Shown: one piece after another, positions 13,125 through 20,330 of the stretch
Layout: each line of letters begins with the position of its first letter
Numbering within the stretch: the first letter of the stretch is position 1
The notes under the pieces: generated by a model
The model's database searches: none
Told to the model about the DNA's origin: nothing
What the model saw: the letters and a program-made list of their open reading frames with translations, nothing else
Virus record (IMG/VR): IMGVR_UViG_3300010885_001264
Span: 1 to 20,330 of that record
Reading direction: 5' to 3' (one strand)
DNA: 20,330 bases
From: a virus
Made by a program: the position numbers and the translations under genes

Positions 13125-16100
13125 ATGGCAAACTTTTTTGACCAATATGACGAGGCAACAAAAGAGAAACCAGCTAATAATTACTTCGATAGATTTGACG
13201 TAAATCCTAAAGAAGAAAAAAAAGCTGAAAACTATTTTGATAAGTTTGATGCTAAACCCGAACCTACGCCGGAAACAGAAAGTTTTTCTACGCTTAGACA
13301 ATGGGCAGATTTACCTTTAAAAGGTACACAAGGTGCAATCATGGGTATTCGTATGGTTGCCGATGCTTTTGGTGCTGGTAGCGAAACAAGCAAAACATTA
13401 AAAAGCGGTGAAGATTATCTTGGTGAATTAATGAGTGCGCAGTCTAAACAAGACTCTAAAGAAATTTCACGCATTATGAAAGAAGCTGAAGATAAAGGCG
13501 CATGGGAACAAGTTAAAGCTGGATTAAAAGCTTTAAGCGTAGCCCCAGCTGATATTATTGTAAATTCGCTAGGTACAGCTGCTCCAGCTATTATTGCTGG
13601 TTTAGGCTTAACTGTTTTAAGTGCGCCAGCTGCGGTTGTTACAGCAGGTGGTATGGGTGTTGGCGCTCTTATGGGCGCTGGTAATATTAAAAGTACTATA
13701 TATGATGCTGTTAAAGAAGAGCTAGGCAAGACTGATATACCTAAAGATAAGATTGAAGAAATAGCGCAACAAGCTCAAAATTACAAAGGCAAAAATTTAG
13801 ACATGATTGCTCTTGGGACTATTATTAATGCTGTAGGTGCTGGTACAGGTATTGAACCTGCAATAGCTAAAAATTTAGCTAAAGGAATTATAGCAAAAGT
13901 AGGTAAAGACGAAGCTAAAAATATTGTTAAAGAAGAAACTAAAAATCTTACCAAAGAAGAAACTAAACTTCTTGCTAAAAAAGAAGCCGCACAAATTGCT
14001 AAAGAAAAAGCCGAAGAGGAAACTAAAAATATTGCTAAACAGGGCATTAAAAAATATGCTGCTAAAGAAGGCGCAACAGAATTTGGTACAGAATTTACTC
14101 AAGCTGGGCAAGAACAATTTTCTGAAAACCTTGCATTACGCCGAGAAGGTTATGACGTACCATTAATGCGTGGCGTTATTAGTAATGCCGTGCTTGAAGG
14201 TATTGCTGGGTTAGGTATGGGTTTTGGTGTTGGGGTAAACACTGCCTATCAAGCTAAACAAGAAGTAGCTAAACTTAACCAAGAAACCAAAGATATTATT
14301 AAACAGGACTTAGAGTCTAAAGGTATTAATGCAACTGATGAGCAACTAGATGAGGTTGTAGAAAGTGTTAATAAAATTAGAGAGGAGAAAAAACAAAATG
14401 TTGCAAGAGATAATAATCGAGTTGACACCGGAACTAATCAGCCAAGCGTTCTTGTATCTGAAGAGCAAGCAGGACAAGGAACCACCACAGGGGCTGGAGA
14501 AACTACCACTACAGACATGGGTGGAGCTGGACAGACTGTTGCAGGACTTGGAAATCGAGAAACTAATGAGCCTAGTGCATTAACAGGAGTTAACCCGAAT
14601 TTAAATTTTGGTAAAGCGTTAAGTCTTGGCGCTGCTGATAAAGCATATATACAAATGTTTGATGCTTATAAAAATGGCTCAACAAAAATGGGCGGTCTTG
14701 AAGATTCAGTATTGCGCACAGCTAAAATAGAGGGGATTGTTTTTAATTCTCCTGAAGAAATTCAACAGTATGCAAATAATAATCAAGAAAAAATTAAGCA
14801 AACAGCTCAAGAAATACGTTTAGAAAATATTAAAAAAAACAAAAATCAAACTAAACCGGCTACCGTTATAGCAGAAGAAACTAATGAGCCTAGTGCACTA
14901 GAATCAAAAACAGTTGAAGAGTTGCAAGACATTAAGAACAACTACGAAGTAGAACAAAAAATAAACTTATACAAAAATGGCAACATACCAAAAGAAGGTA
15001 CTAAACGCCGCCAAGAATATGATGCGTTACAAATACGTATAGACAACGTTAATTCACTTATTACACAAAAAACTGCGCCAGAACAAACTGCACCGGTTAA
15101 TGTAAATGGTAAACAAATTACGCCAGAAAGCCAAACAAAAGCTGCAAAATTAGGCGAGTATCAAAATGCAATGATTGATGCGATGAATGGGTCTACATAC
15201 AATCCTGCACTTGTGCCACAAGAAACTTTAAATGAGTTAGAAAGTAACGAGTTAATAAAACTTAGTGCCGACAATAAACTTGAGTTATTGCCTAAAGGTA
15301 AGCAGATGCTTGTGCAAATGCAAAAAGGTGGTACCAACCTAGAAGAAATTTTTGCTAATTTTATTAAACCTATTGAGCCAGAACAAACTGCACCGTGGGA
15401 ATATGGGGTTATTAAACCTACCGATTTTACTCAGTTTAAAGAAGGTGTGCCCGGTAGTAACGTTACCGAGGCCGAGACAACGGGGCAAACTCAAGAACAA
15501 ACAGCCGAAGAAGATAAAGTTCGTACAGCTAATAATATACCTCGTATTGAAACGTTGCCTGAAGACTTGCAACGGAACCCTATAGTTCAGCAATACCATA
15601 ATTTATTTAGTGAATGGTTGGCAGCTAAAGACTTAAATGACGAAGTCGGTCAAAAAGAAATAGCCGCACAAATGCGTACTATACGAGCAACTTTACCTGA
15701 AGGACATCCTTCAGTTGTAGCGCAGCCTAAAGCTAAGGGTAAAGGCAACGGAAAAAATAAAAAAGAAAAAGTAGCACTTTCAGATGAAAGCGATATAGAC
15801 AGCCCAAAACTTAGTGAAGGCTCTGATATTTTATTTAAACCGGTACATCCTTTAGTTGATGCGGCTATACACAAAGGTGATTTACGTGCAGCGTTACAAG
15901 CAATAGTAAAAACTGGGGGTAACTATCTCAGCAATTTAGCAGCTAGATTATTAACTTTGAATACTAATGTAGTTATCGGCTATGACTTACAAGACAAATT
16001 AATACCTAAATATCTTGATACAGTTAAAGATCAAAAAGGTCGTATTGTTCAGTTTATTGAAATCATCCGTCCTGATATTTATAACCAGCATTTTAATGAG

Positions 16101-19100
16101 TCATTAATGCTTGACCCGTTAACGCAACTTACAGAATCATTTAACAAACTTAAAAACGGTGATTTTGGTTTAAATTTAAAAAGTTTTGAAAAAGATTTAA
16201 GTGATATAACTAGAGTTTATAACGGTGCTGTGGCTGCTAACAGTGCCCCTGGATTTTTTTATAACAATTCAATTTCGTTTAATAGTGAGTTTGACCGTAA
16301 AAAATATGGCAAAGGTCCTGCTACCACACAAACTTTTATGCACGAAGTTATCCATGCATTTACACATTGGGCAATTAACAACCCTGGGTTATTAAACGCA
16401 GAACAAAAAAAAGCTTTAGATAATTTAAATACATTATATGAACAAGCTAAAGCTAAAACAAAAAATCCTGAGCTATATGGGTATAGAACACTACACGAAT
16501 TTGTAGCCGAAGCATTTAGTAATGTTAAATTTCAAAGAGAATTGCGGCAAATAAGCGCTGGTCCTGAAACTGCGGCTAAACAATCACTCTGGTCTAGATT
16601 TATACATACTATATATAGATTGCTTAACACACCAAATAAAAAAGGTGAAATTTGGGGCACCAACAATGTTTTATTCCATACACTGGCTAATACAGATATT
16701 TTATTCTCGGCTAGAAAAGGCGAAGATACTGCCGACATAAACTCGCCATTAATGGCACCAACTGGGTTTAATGTTAAAAATGGCAAAGTAAAAGTTAATG
16801 AACGAGAAACTGGACTTATTAATTCATTGATTGGTAACCGTCAAAAGTTTAGTAGCCTTAACAAAAATAATCTATCGTCGTTTCTTAGCACTTTAAATGA
16901 CCAATACAGAAGGTACTTGCTTGGTGGGTTAACACTTGATCAGATGACTGATATTGTTGGTGAAGCTTTACCGCAGTTTAAAGAATACGTTAGAGCAATA
17001 GATGCAATGCTTGATACTCGTAATAAAATATTACTTGAAGGTGAAAAGTCTCTTAAAGATTGGAGTCATCTACTAGAAAGTAATCCAGAAAAAGCTAAAC
17101 AACTTGGCACTGCAATGATTGAAGCAACGTTTGCTAAATTAGATCCTGATCCAAAAGTTGCAGGATATGATGCGGCTAAATTTAAACATACTAAACAAGG
17201 GCAACGTGCTCTTGCTGCGTGGAAAGAACTAGAGTCTGGTAAAGATGCCGACAAAGCTATAGCAATCTACCGTGATGTGCGTGGTTTTTACGAACGTCGT
17301 ATGGAAGAATATATCAAAATTGAACTAGATAGATTAGTCGAACGTGAACAAGTAAATAAGACTACACCAGAAAAAATTAAAGAATTAAAAGACGCACGGG
17401 AAAAAGACCTTAGAAAAGATATTATTAAACCTTATTTTCCTATTAAACGTTTTGGTGATTACTGGATACAGGTAGGTAAGGATACTGATAAAGTATTTAT
17501 GCAGTTTGAAAATGCTGCTGCCCGTAATATAGCTTTACAAGAAGCTTATGATGACTTAATAAAACAAGGGCATACCGAAGATGACATATTAGGTGCAGGT
17601 GGTTTGCTTGATTATGGTAACCAATTTAAAGTTGAAATGAGCCAAAAGTTAGCTGACTACGCACAGCTCAGCAAGTTGCATGATTTAATTAATGACACAA
17701 CGGTAGAAGTGCAGTCAGGCAGTGCGGTAGATAAAGCCGAGTCGTTACGTGATAAATTAAACGAAAACATTGACCAATTATATTTGGAGTTAATGCCGTC
17801 AGAAAGCATTAAAAAAATGTTTATACACCGTAAGAACGTTGCGGGTCCTAGCCAAGATATGCTTCGTGCGTTTGCTGTGTCTCGGCAACGTGTTGCTTAT
17901 CAACGCTCAAGGTTCCAACACTTACCACAATTATTTTTAATTCTTAAAGCAGCTAATAAACGTTTAGCTTCAATGCCGTTTGATGAAAAAACTAAATGGC
18001 GTGACTATGTACGTGAGTTAGAACTTAACCTTAAAACTGCTGTACTTGAACCACCTAAACAAAGTAAGCTAACAACTTATTTAACTCAATTTGGGTTCTT
18101 ACAATACTTAACTGCCCCTGCTTCGGCAGTTGTTAACATGATGGCAGTACCCGGTATTTATATCCCGGCAGCTGCGCCTAAATATGGTGCAAGTAACGTA
18201 GCAACTTCTTTGGCTAAATATAATCGTATGCTTGGTGGCACAGGTTTTACTGATGAGCGTACAGGCAAATGGGAGTTTTGGTCTTTAGCCCGTGCAGAAT
18301 TACAGAATTTAAACTTTGCTGGTACAGAAGCAAACAAAGTAACTTTACCTGCTGGTAAAACTCTTGCTGATGTGTATCAAGAAGGTGTGTCTCGCAACGT
18401 TATTGACGTAACTTTATCGCATGATGCCGCAGCAATCGGCGAACAACCATCAAACGAATATACAGGTCGTTGGCAGAAAGTTATGTATTACGCTAGTTTA
18501 CCGTTTCATGCTGCTGAAAAATATAACCGTGAAACAACATTCATGGCTACGTTTGATATGGCATATAGAAAGTATATTGACAAAGGATATACAAAAGAAA
18601 ATGCTTATGAAGCTGCGGTAGATGATGCCCGTGATTTAGTTCAAAGCACTATGTTTAACTACAACACTATAAACAAACCTCGTTACTTCCGGGGTGATTT
18701 CCGTAATGTTTTATTGCAATTTAAAATGTATCCGCAACATATGACTGTACTTATGTTTAGAACCTTTCAAAAAGGTTGGGCTAGTACCGCAAAAGCTGAA
18801 ATGGAAAAATATAAAGAACAAATTTTAAAATCCCCACAAGATGTACAAGATAAATTAATTGCTGAAAAAGAAGCTGAACTAAAACAATTAGGTAAAGAAG
18901 CTAAACAACAATTTATGGGTATGATGGGCATGACATTTTTATTTGCTGGTGCATCAGGACTGCCATTATTTTTTATATTTGAAGCTGTAGCTACTGCATT
19001 CCATGCAGTGTTTGGTGATGACGATGAACCTTTTGATGTAGATAATTGGTTTAAAAATTGGTGTAATCGCACATTTGGTGGGTTTGTTGGTGATTCCATA

Positions 19101-19787
19101 TCTCGTGGTTTAGTATCTCAAGCTACCGGATTAAACTTTGCTGACCGTATGAGTGTTAACTTAAACGATATGTGGTTTCCTGATGTTAAGAAAAGTAATG
19201 ATGAAGTACAGTATATGCAAAATATGATAACTAATTTACTTGGGCCAACAGCAGGTGCGTTTTTAAACTACGGCGAAGCATTGAAACGTTATAACGATGG
19301 GCACACAGAACGTGCATTTGAGGCAATCGTGCCAGCGGCTATTAAAAATGTAATGGTTGGTACTAGATATTTAGTCGAAGGAAAAGCTCTTACATTAAAA
19401 GGTGCTGAGTTAGATTCTAATGTAACTGCGGGTAAAGCACTTGCACAGATGCTTGGTTTTACTCCCGAAGAAATTGCACAAAAACAAAAAGCGTCTATTG
19501 AGATGAAAGGTGCTGAACAAGAAATATTAAATCGGCATACTGATTTGCTTAACTCTTTCTTTATTGCTATGGATGCTGGTGATTCAGATATGCTTGAAAG
19601 AGTTATGGGTAAAATAATTAAATTTAACGTTGCTAATCCTGGGTCTGCAATAAAAGCGGATACATTGCGTACGTCAGTAATTAAGCGCTATAAAGATAGA
19701 GCTTTAGCTAATATTACAGGTGGAATGGGCATTAATAAAAAACTTGCCCCACAACTAAAAGATATGCTTGGCTACGCAGAGGAATAA
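13125..19787 (+). CDS. 2220-residue polyvalent internal virion protein with HExxH metallopeptidase motif
   Basis: One uninterrupted frame, starting directly after the previous stop. Residues 3-42 hold three copies of N-[FY]-F-D-x-[FY]-D. A hydrophobic stretch spans about 145-190, and a Lys/Glu 8-residue repeat lies at 265-296. Residues about 425-720 are low-complexity linkers. Residues about 945-1150 form a metallopeptidase-like domain: MHEVIHAFTH (H1073, E1074, H1077) and later LHEFVAEAF (E1129 a possible third ligand). From about 1200 it is long-helical (YRRYLLGGLTLDQMTDIVGE), with hydrophobic pieces near 1670 and 1931-1962. This fits large polyvalent phage proteins that are packaged in the capsid and ejected; the peptidase could process virion or host proteins. 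It carries a candidate nested gene at 14398-14583. The product is much longer than T7 gp16 (about 1300 residues). Confidence 0.85.
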   Translation: MANFFDQYDEATKEKPANNYFDRFDVNPKEEKKAENYFDKFDAKPEPTPETESFSTLRQWADLPLKGTQGAIMGIRMVADAFGAGSETSKTLKSGEDYLGELMSAQSKQDSKEISRIMKEAEDKGAWEQVKAGLKALSVAPADIIVNSLGTAAPAIIAGLGLTVLSAPAAVVTAGGMGVGALMGAGNIKSTIYDAVKEELGKTDIPKDKIEEIAQQAQNYKGKNLDMIALGTIINAVGAGTGIEPAIAKNLAKGIIAKVGKDEAKNIVKEETKNLTKEETKLLAKKEAAQIAKEKAEEETKNIAKQGIKKYAAKEGATEFGTEFTQAGQEQFSENLALRREGYDVPLMRGVISNAVLEGIAGLGMGFGVGVNTAYQAKQEVAKLNQETKDIIKQDLESKGINATDEQLDEVVESVNKIREEKKQNVARDNNRVDTGTNQPSVLVSEEQAGQGTTTGAGETTTTDMGGAGQTVAGLGNRETNEPSALTGVNPNLNFGKALSLGAADKAYIQMFDAYKNGSTKMGGLEDSVLRTAKIEGIVFNSPEEIQQYANNNQEKIKQTAQEIRLENIKKNKNQTKPATVIAEETNEPSALESKTVEELQDIKNNYEVEQKINLYKNGNIPKEGTKRRQEYDALQIRIDNVNSLITQKTAPEQTAPVNVNGKQITPESQTKAAKLGEYQNAMIDAMNGSTYNPALVPQETLNELESNELIKLSADNKLELLPKGKQMLVQMQKGGTNLEEIFANFIKPIEPEQTAPWEYGVIKPTDFTQFKEGVPGSNVTEAETTGQTQEQTAEEDKVRTANNIPRIETLPEDLQRNPIVQQYHNLFSEWLAAKDLNDEVGQKEIAAQMRTIRATLPEGHPSVVAQPKAKGKGNGKNKKEKVALSDESDIDSPKLSEGSDILFKPVHPLVDAAIHKGDLRAALQAIVKTGGNYLSNLAARLLTLNTNVVIGYDLQDKLIPKYLDTVKDQKGRIVQFIEIIRPDIYNQHFNESLMLDPLTQLTESFNKLKNGDFGLNLKSFEKDLSDITRVYNGAVAANSAPGFFYNNSISFNSEFDRKKYGKGPATTQTFMHEVIHAFTHWAINNPGLLNAEQKKALDNLNTLYEQAKAKTKNPELYGYRTLHEFVAEAFSNVKFQRELRQISAGPETAAKQSLWSRFIHTIYRLLNTPNKKGEIWGTNNVLFHTLANTDILFSARKGEDTADINSPLMAPTGFNVKNGKVKVNERETGLINSLIGNRQKFSSLNKNNLSSFLSTLNDQYRRYLLGGLTLDQMTDIVGEALPQFKEYVRAIDAMLDTRNKILLEGEKSLKDWSHLLESNPEKAKQLGTAMIEATFAKLDPDPKVAGYDAAKFKHTKQGQRALAAWKELESGKDADKAIAIYRDVRGFYERRMEEYIKIELDRLVEREQVNKTTPEKIKELKDAREKDLRKDIIKPYFPIKRFGDYWIQVGKDTDKVFMQFENAAARNIALQEAYDDLIKQGHTEDDILGAGGLLDYGNQFKVEMSQKLADYAQLSKLHDLINDTTVEVQSGSAVDKAESLRDKLNENIDQLYLELMPSESIKKMFIHRKNVAGPSQDMLRAFAVSRQRVAYQRSRFQHLPQLFLILKAANKRLASMPFDEKTKWRDYVRELELNLKTAVLEPPKQSKLTTYLTQFGFLQYLTAPASAVVNMMAVPGIYIPAAAPKYGASNVATSLAKYNRMLGGTGFTDERTGKWEFWSLARAELQNLNFAGTEANKVTLPAGKTLADVYQEGVSRNVIDVTLSHDAAAIGEQPSNEYTGRWQKVMYYASLPFHAAEKYNRETTFMATFDMAYRKYIDKGYTKENAYEAAVDDARDLVQSTMFNYNTINKPRYFRGDFRNVLLQFKMYPQHMTVLMFRTFQKGWASTAKAEMEKYKEQILKSPQDVQDKLIAEKEAELKQLGKEAKQQFMGMMGMTFLFAGASGLPLFFIFEAVATAFHAVFGDDDEPFDVDNWFKNWCNRTFGGFVGDSISRGLVSQATGLNFADRMSVNLNDMWFPDVKKSNDEVQYMQNMITNLLGPTAGAFLNYGEALKRYNDGHTERAFEAIVPAAIKNVMVGTRYLVEGKALTLKGAELDSNVTAGKALAQMLGFTPEEIAQKQKASIEMKGAEQEILNRHTDLLNSFFIAMDAGDSDMLERVMGKIIKFNVANPGSAIKADTLRTSVIKRYKDRALANITGGMGINKKLAPQLKDMLGYAEE
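13131..13250 (+). repeat. Three N-[FY]-F-D-x-[FY]-D motifs at the N-terminus of the large protein
   Basis: NFFDQYD (residues 3-9), NYFDRFD (19-25) and NYFDKFD (36-42) are spaced by 16 and 17 residues and separated by charged Lys/Glu/Pro linkers. FDxFD-type repeats are known to me from the N-termini of other phage polyvalent and internal proteins. They may be short binding peptides for a partner virion protein; this is inference. Confidence 0.8.
13917..14012 (+). repeat. Four in-frame 24-bp units encoding Lys/Glu-rich octapeptides
   Basis: The units read KNIVKEET, KNLTKEET, KLLAKKEA and AQIAKEKA (residues 265-296 of the large protein). They are followed by EEET and KNIAKQG, which looks like a further displaced partial unit up to about 14045. 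The composition predicts a charged helix or coiled coil. The antisense and +1 open frames here are by-products of this composition. Confidence 0.8.
14381..14387 (+). promoter_or_regulatory. Shine-Dalgarno-like site before the nested ORF
   Basis: AGAGGAG lies inside the large virion gene, 10 bases before the ATG at 14398, with an A-rich spacer (AAAAAACAAA). In the host frame it encodes part of REEKKQN. AG-rich codons are common here, so chance is possible, but strength and distance suit an internal start. Confidence 0.5.
14398..14583 (+). CDS. Candidate nested (overprinted) gene, 61 residues, +1 frame inside the large virion gene
   Basis: This frame starts at ATG 14398 and ends at TAA 14581-14583, entirely inside the 2220-residue gene. 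The product begins MLQEIIIELTPELISQAFLY and continues with LKSKQDKEPPQGLEKLPLQT, then WVELDRLLQDLEIEKLMSLV and a final H. It reads like a compact helical protein: helix, a PP-containing turn, then an amphipathic helix. The same bases in the host frame (residues about 425-486) give a low-complexity Thr/Gly/Ala linker (TTTGAGETTTTDMGGAGQTV), as expected if the nested frame carries the selected sequence. AGAGGAG at 14381-14387 provides an initiation site. The function is unknown; there is no membrane segment. The alternative is that the ORF is a chance frame in a helical-biased, A-rich gene. A longer in-frame ATG at 14365 lacks a good binding site. Confidence 0.55.
   Translation: MLQEIIIELTPELISQAFLYLKSKQDKEPPQGLEKLPLQTWVELDRLLQDLEIEKLMSLVH
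14559..14579 (+). repeat. Direct repeat copy A (21 bp), at the 3' end of the nested ORF
   Basis: This 21-base segment recurs exactly at 14877-14897, 318 bases (106 codons) downstream. In the host frame it encodes ETNEPSA. In the +1 frame, with the bases just after it, it encodes KLMSLVH followed by a stop. Confidence 0.85.
14877..14897 (+). repeat. Direct repeat copy B (21 bp)
   Basis: Exact second copy of the segment at 14559. The +1 frame again reads KLMSLVH and then a stop (TAG at 14899), but it is closed upstream by TAG at 14869, so no second nested gene survives here. The host frame reads ETNEPSAL in both copies. Confidence 0.85.
15078..15095 (+). repeat. Direct repeat (18 bp) encoding PEQTAP, copy A
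   Basis: This 18-base segment recurs exactly at 15378-15395, 300 bases (100 codons) downstream in the same frame. Both copies fall in low-complexity linkers of the large virion protein (APEQTAPV and EPEQTAPW). Together with the 21-bp repeat it shows that this linker region contains repeated pieces. Confidence 0.8.
15378..15395 (+). repeat. Direct repeat (18 bp) encoding PEQTAP, copy B
   Basis: Second exact copy of the segment at 15078. After it the sequence changes to WEYGVIKPTDF, so only the short motif is shared. Confidence 0.8.
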
Positions 19788-19811
19788 AAAAACCCCACCG
19801 AGGAGGTGGGG
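19786..19811 (-). terminator. Intrinsic terminator for the leftward transcript
   Basis: A perfect 7-bp stem CCCCACC / GGTGGGG with a 5-base loop GAGGA lies at 19793-19811. On the minus strand it is followed directly by seven T (bases 19792-19786), the classic arrangement for a leftward terminator. On the plus strand the hairpin is followed by TACAAAT with no T-tract, so it should stop rightward transcription only weakly, although the rightward block ends two bases before it. The bases 19812-19867 between it and the leftward gene hold nothing else I can identify. Confidence 0.8.
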
Positions 19812-19867
19812 TACAAATAACTTCTCGAAAGGGGCAATCGAAACCATCAATCACCAAGGCAAGTATA

Positions 19868-20065
19868 CTACTTTATCCGCCAAACTCGCAAGCCCTGAAT
19901 GCCATGTTCAATAACTACACGTATTTCTATAGCATAGCGTAATCTTTTTGTAGTCCTCTTCACCTGACTAAGCGCATCTTCAGTATCCAAACAAGGTATA
20001 AAGAAAGATGCGCCGACTATAAACTTAGCCCAGTTAATCCTAAAATCAATCCCGTGAATCAGCAT
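19868..20065 (-). CDS. Small phage protein of unknown function (SFFIPCLD pattern)
   Basis: A 65-residue protein on the minus strand. The pattern WAKFIVGASFFIPCLDTEDA, then a basic helix VKRTTKRLRYAIEIRVVIEH and the ending GIQGLRVWRIK, look like a real small domain. I recall proteins of this size with a GxSFFIPCL segment from phage early regions, without a known function; basic residues would suit nucleic acid binding, which is inference. The ATG at 20065 overlaps the 3' end of the upstream leftward gene by 20 bases, and no clear binding site precedes it, so it may depend on translational coupling. It lies just before the leftward terminator. Confidence 0.7.
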   Translation of the reverse strand: MLIHGIDFRINWAKFIVGASFFIPCLDTEDALSQVKRTTKRLRYAIEIRVVIEHGIQGLRVWRIK

Positions 20066-20330
20066 TTATGTATTGTTCTGCATCTAAGAAATGGTCATTA
20101 TCCAAGTTAAATACGTACACATCAACCGCAGGTGACTGAAGTTTAGTGCCCTTAGACAAACGTTTTTTAACTTGTTTCATGTAAATCTTGTCGGCTTCTA
20201 AACCTTTCAATGTGTTCTTTAAATCAATCTGCTGCTTGGAACAATAGGTTCTTAAGTGCTTTGCATTAATAAATAGTAGTTTAGTATCAGGCTCAATACG
20301 TACCAACAACTCATTAAACTTAGGCTCGAC
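20046..20330 (-). CDS. C-terminal part of a leftward phage gene (truncated by window edge)
   Basis: The frame is open to base 20330 on the minus strand, so the apparent TTG start at 20309 is not needed and the gene continues beyond the window. The visible 94 residues contain LLFINAKHLRTYCSKQQIDL, then LKGLEADKIYMKQVKKRLSK and GTKLQSPAVDVYVFNLDNDH. The helix-helix-strand layout with KKRLSKGTK followed by SPAVDVYVF resembles the C-terminal winged-helix-like end of phage replicative primase/helicase proteins as I remember them. That match is weak, and the rest of the gene is needed to name it. The opposite orientation to the virion genes fits an early or replication module. Confidence 0.65.
   Translation of the reverse strand, partial: VEPKFNELLVRIEPDTKLLFINAKHLRTYCSKQQIDLKNTLKGLEADKIYMKQVKKRLSKGTKLQSPAVDVYVFNLDNDHFLDAEQYINADSRD

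Noticed and set aside
13781-14117. Two overlapping minus-strand ORFs (88 and 80 codons)
   Set aside because: They arise from the Lys/Glu 24-bp repeats read backwards (Phe/Ser/Leu low complexity) and lack binding sites.
13924-14166. 80-codon +1-frame ORF, Lys/Leu-rich
   Set aside because: Low-complexity by-product of the same repeats; unlike the ORF at 14398 it has no protein-like sequence.
15352-15585. 77-codon +1-frame ORF
   Set aside because: Leu/Lys-rich with no binding site and no clear domain-like pattern; judged a chance frame.
1-20330. tRNA genes, insertion sequences, integrase or attachment sites
   Set aside because: None seen on reading both strands; nearly all bases are covered by coding frames.

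Overview
This window looks like the late (virion, tail and lysis) region of a tailed bacteriophage, most likely a podovirus-like member of Caudoviricetes from an aquatic, AT-rich setting. The case rests on gene content: a glycine-rich tail fibre end, a tail-collar/short-fibre protein with HxH pairs, a holin plus GH19 endolysin block, a large tail/stabilisation-like protein, a small GNAT acetyltransferase between internal-virion-like genes, and a 2220-residue polyvalent virion protein. The host cannot be read from the sequence. No tRNA, insertion sequence, integrase or CRISPR array was seen.

Layout. Positions 1-19787 carry one tightly packed rightward gene block in which neighbours touch or overlap, with ATGA stop/start overlaps at 3503, 3811, 4772, 4984, 8556 and 10758. 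Region 1-4116 holds tail-fibre and accessory genes: the glycine-rich fibre C-terminus, two cupins, a protein made of twelve exact-length 20-residue repeats, a collar-type fibre protein, and several small phage proteins without known function. Region 4123-5580 is the lysis block: a 49-residue membrane/coil protein, a three-segment holin-like protein, a two-segment membrane protein and a GH19 endolysin. Region 5584-8049 encodes a 729-residue tail/neck structural protein and a small virion-like protein. Region 8083-19787 holds a GNAT-like small protein, a third cupin-like protein, two glycine-rich internal or tail proteins (456 and 788 residues), a GNAT acetyltransferase, and the 2220-residue protein with an HExxH metallopeptidase motif.

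After 19787 transcription converges. A hairpin followed by a T-tract on the minus strand (19786-19811) ends a leftward unit containing a 65-residue protein and the C-terminal part of a gene that runs off the right edge.

The most interesting signal is a 61-codon ORF (14398-14583) nested in the +1 frame of the 2220-residue gene. It has its own Shine-Dalgarno-like sequence and a protein-like composition, while the host frame is low-complexity across the same bases. An exact 21-base copy of its 3' end, stop included, lies 318 bases downstream. Other points worth a second look are three cupin genes scattered among virion genes (two with a complete His set, one degenerate), a small four-cysteine protein, and the 60-bp repeat gene.
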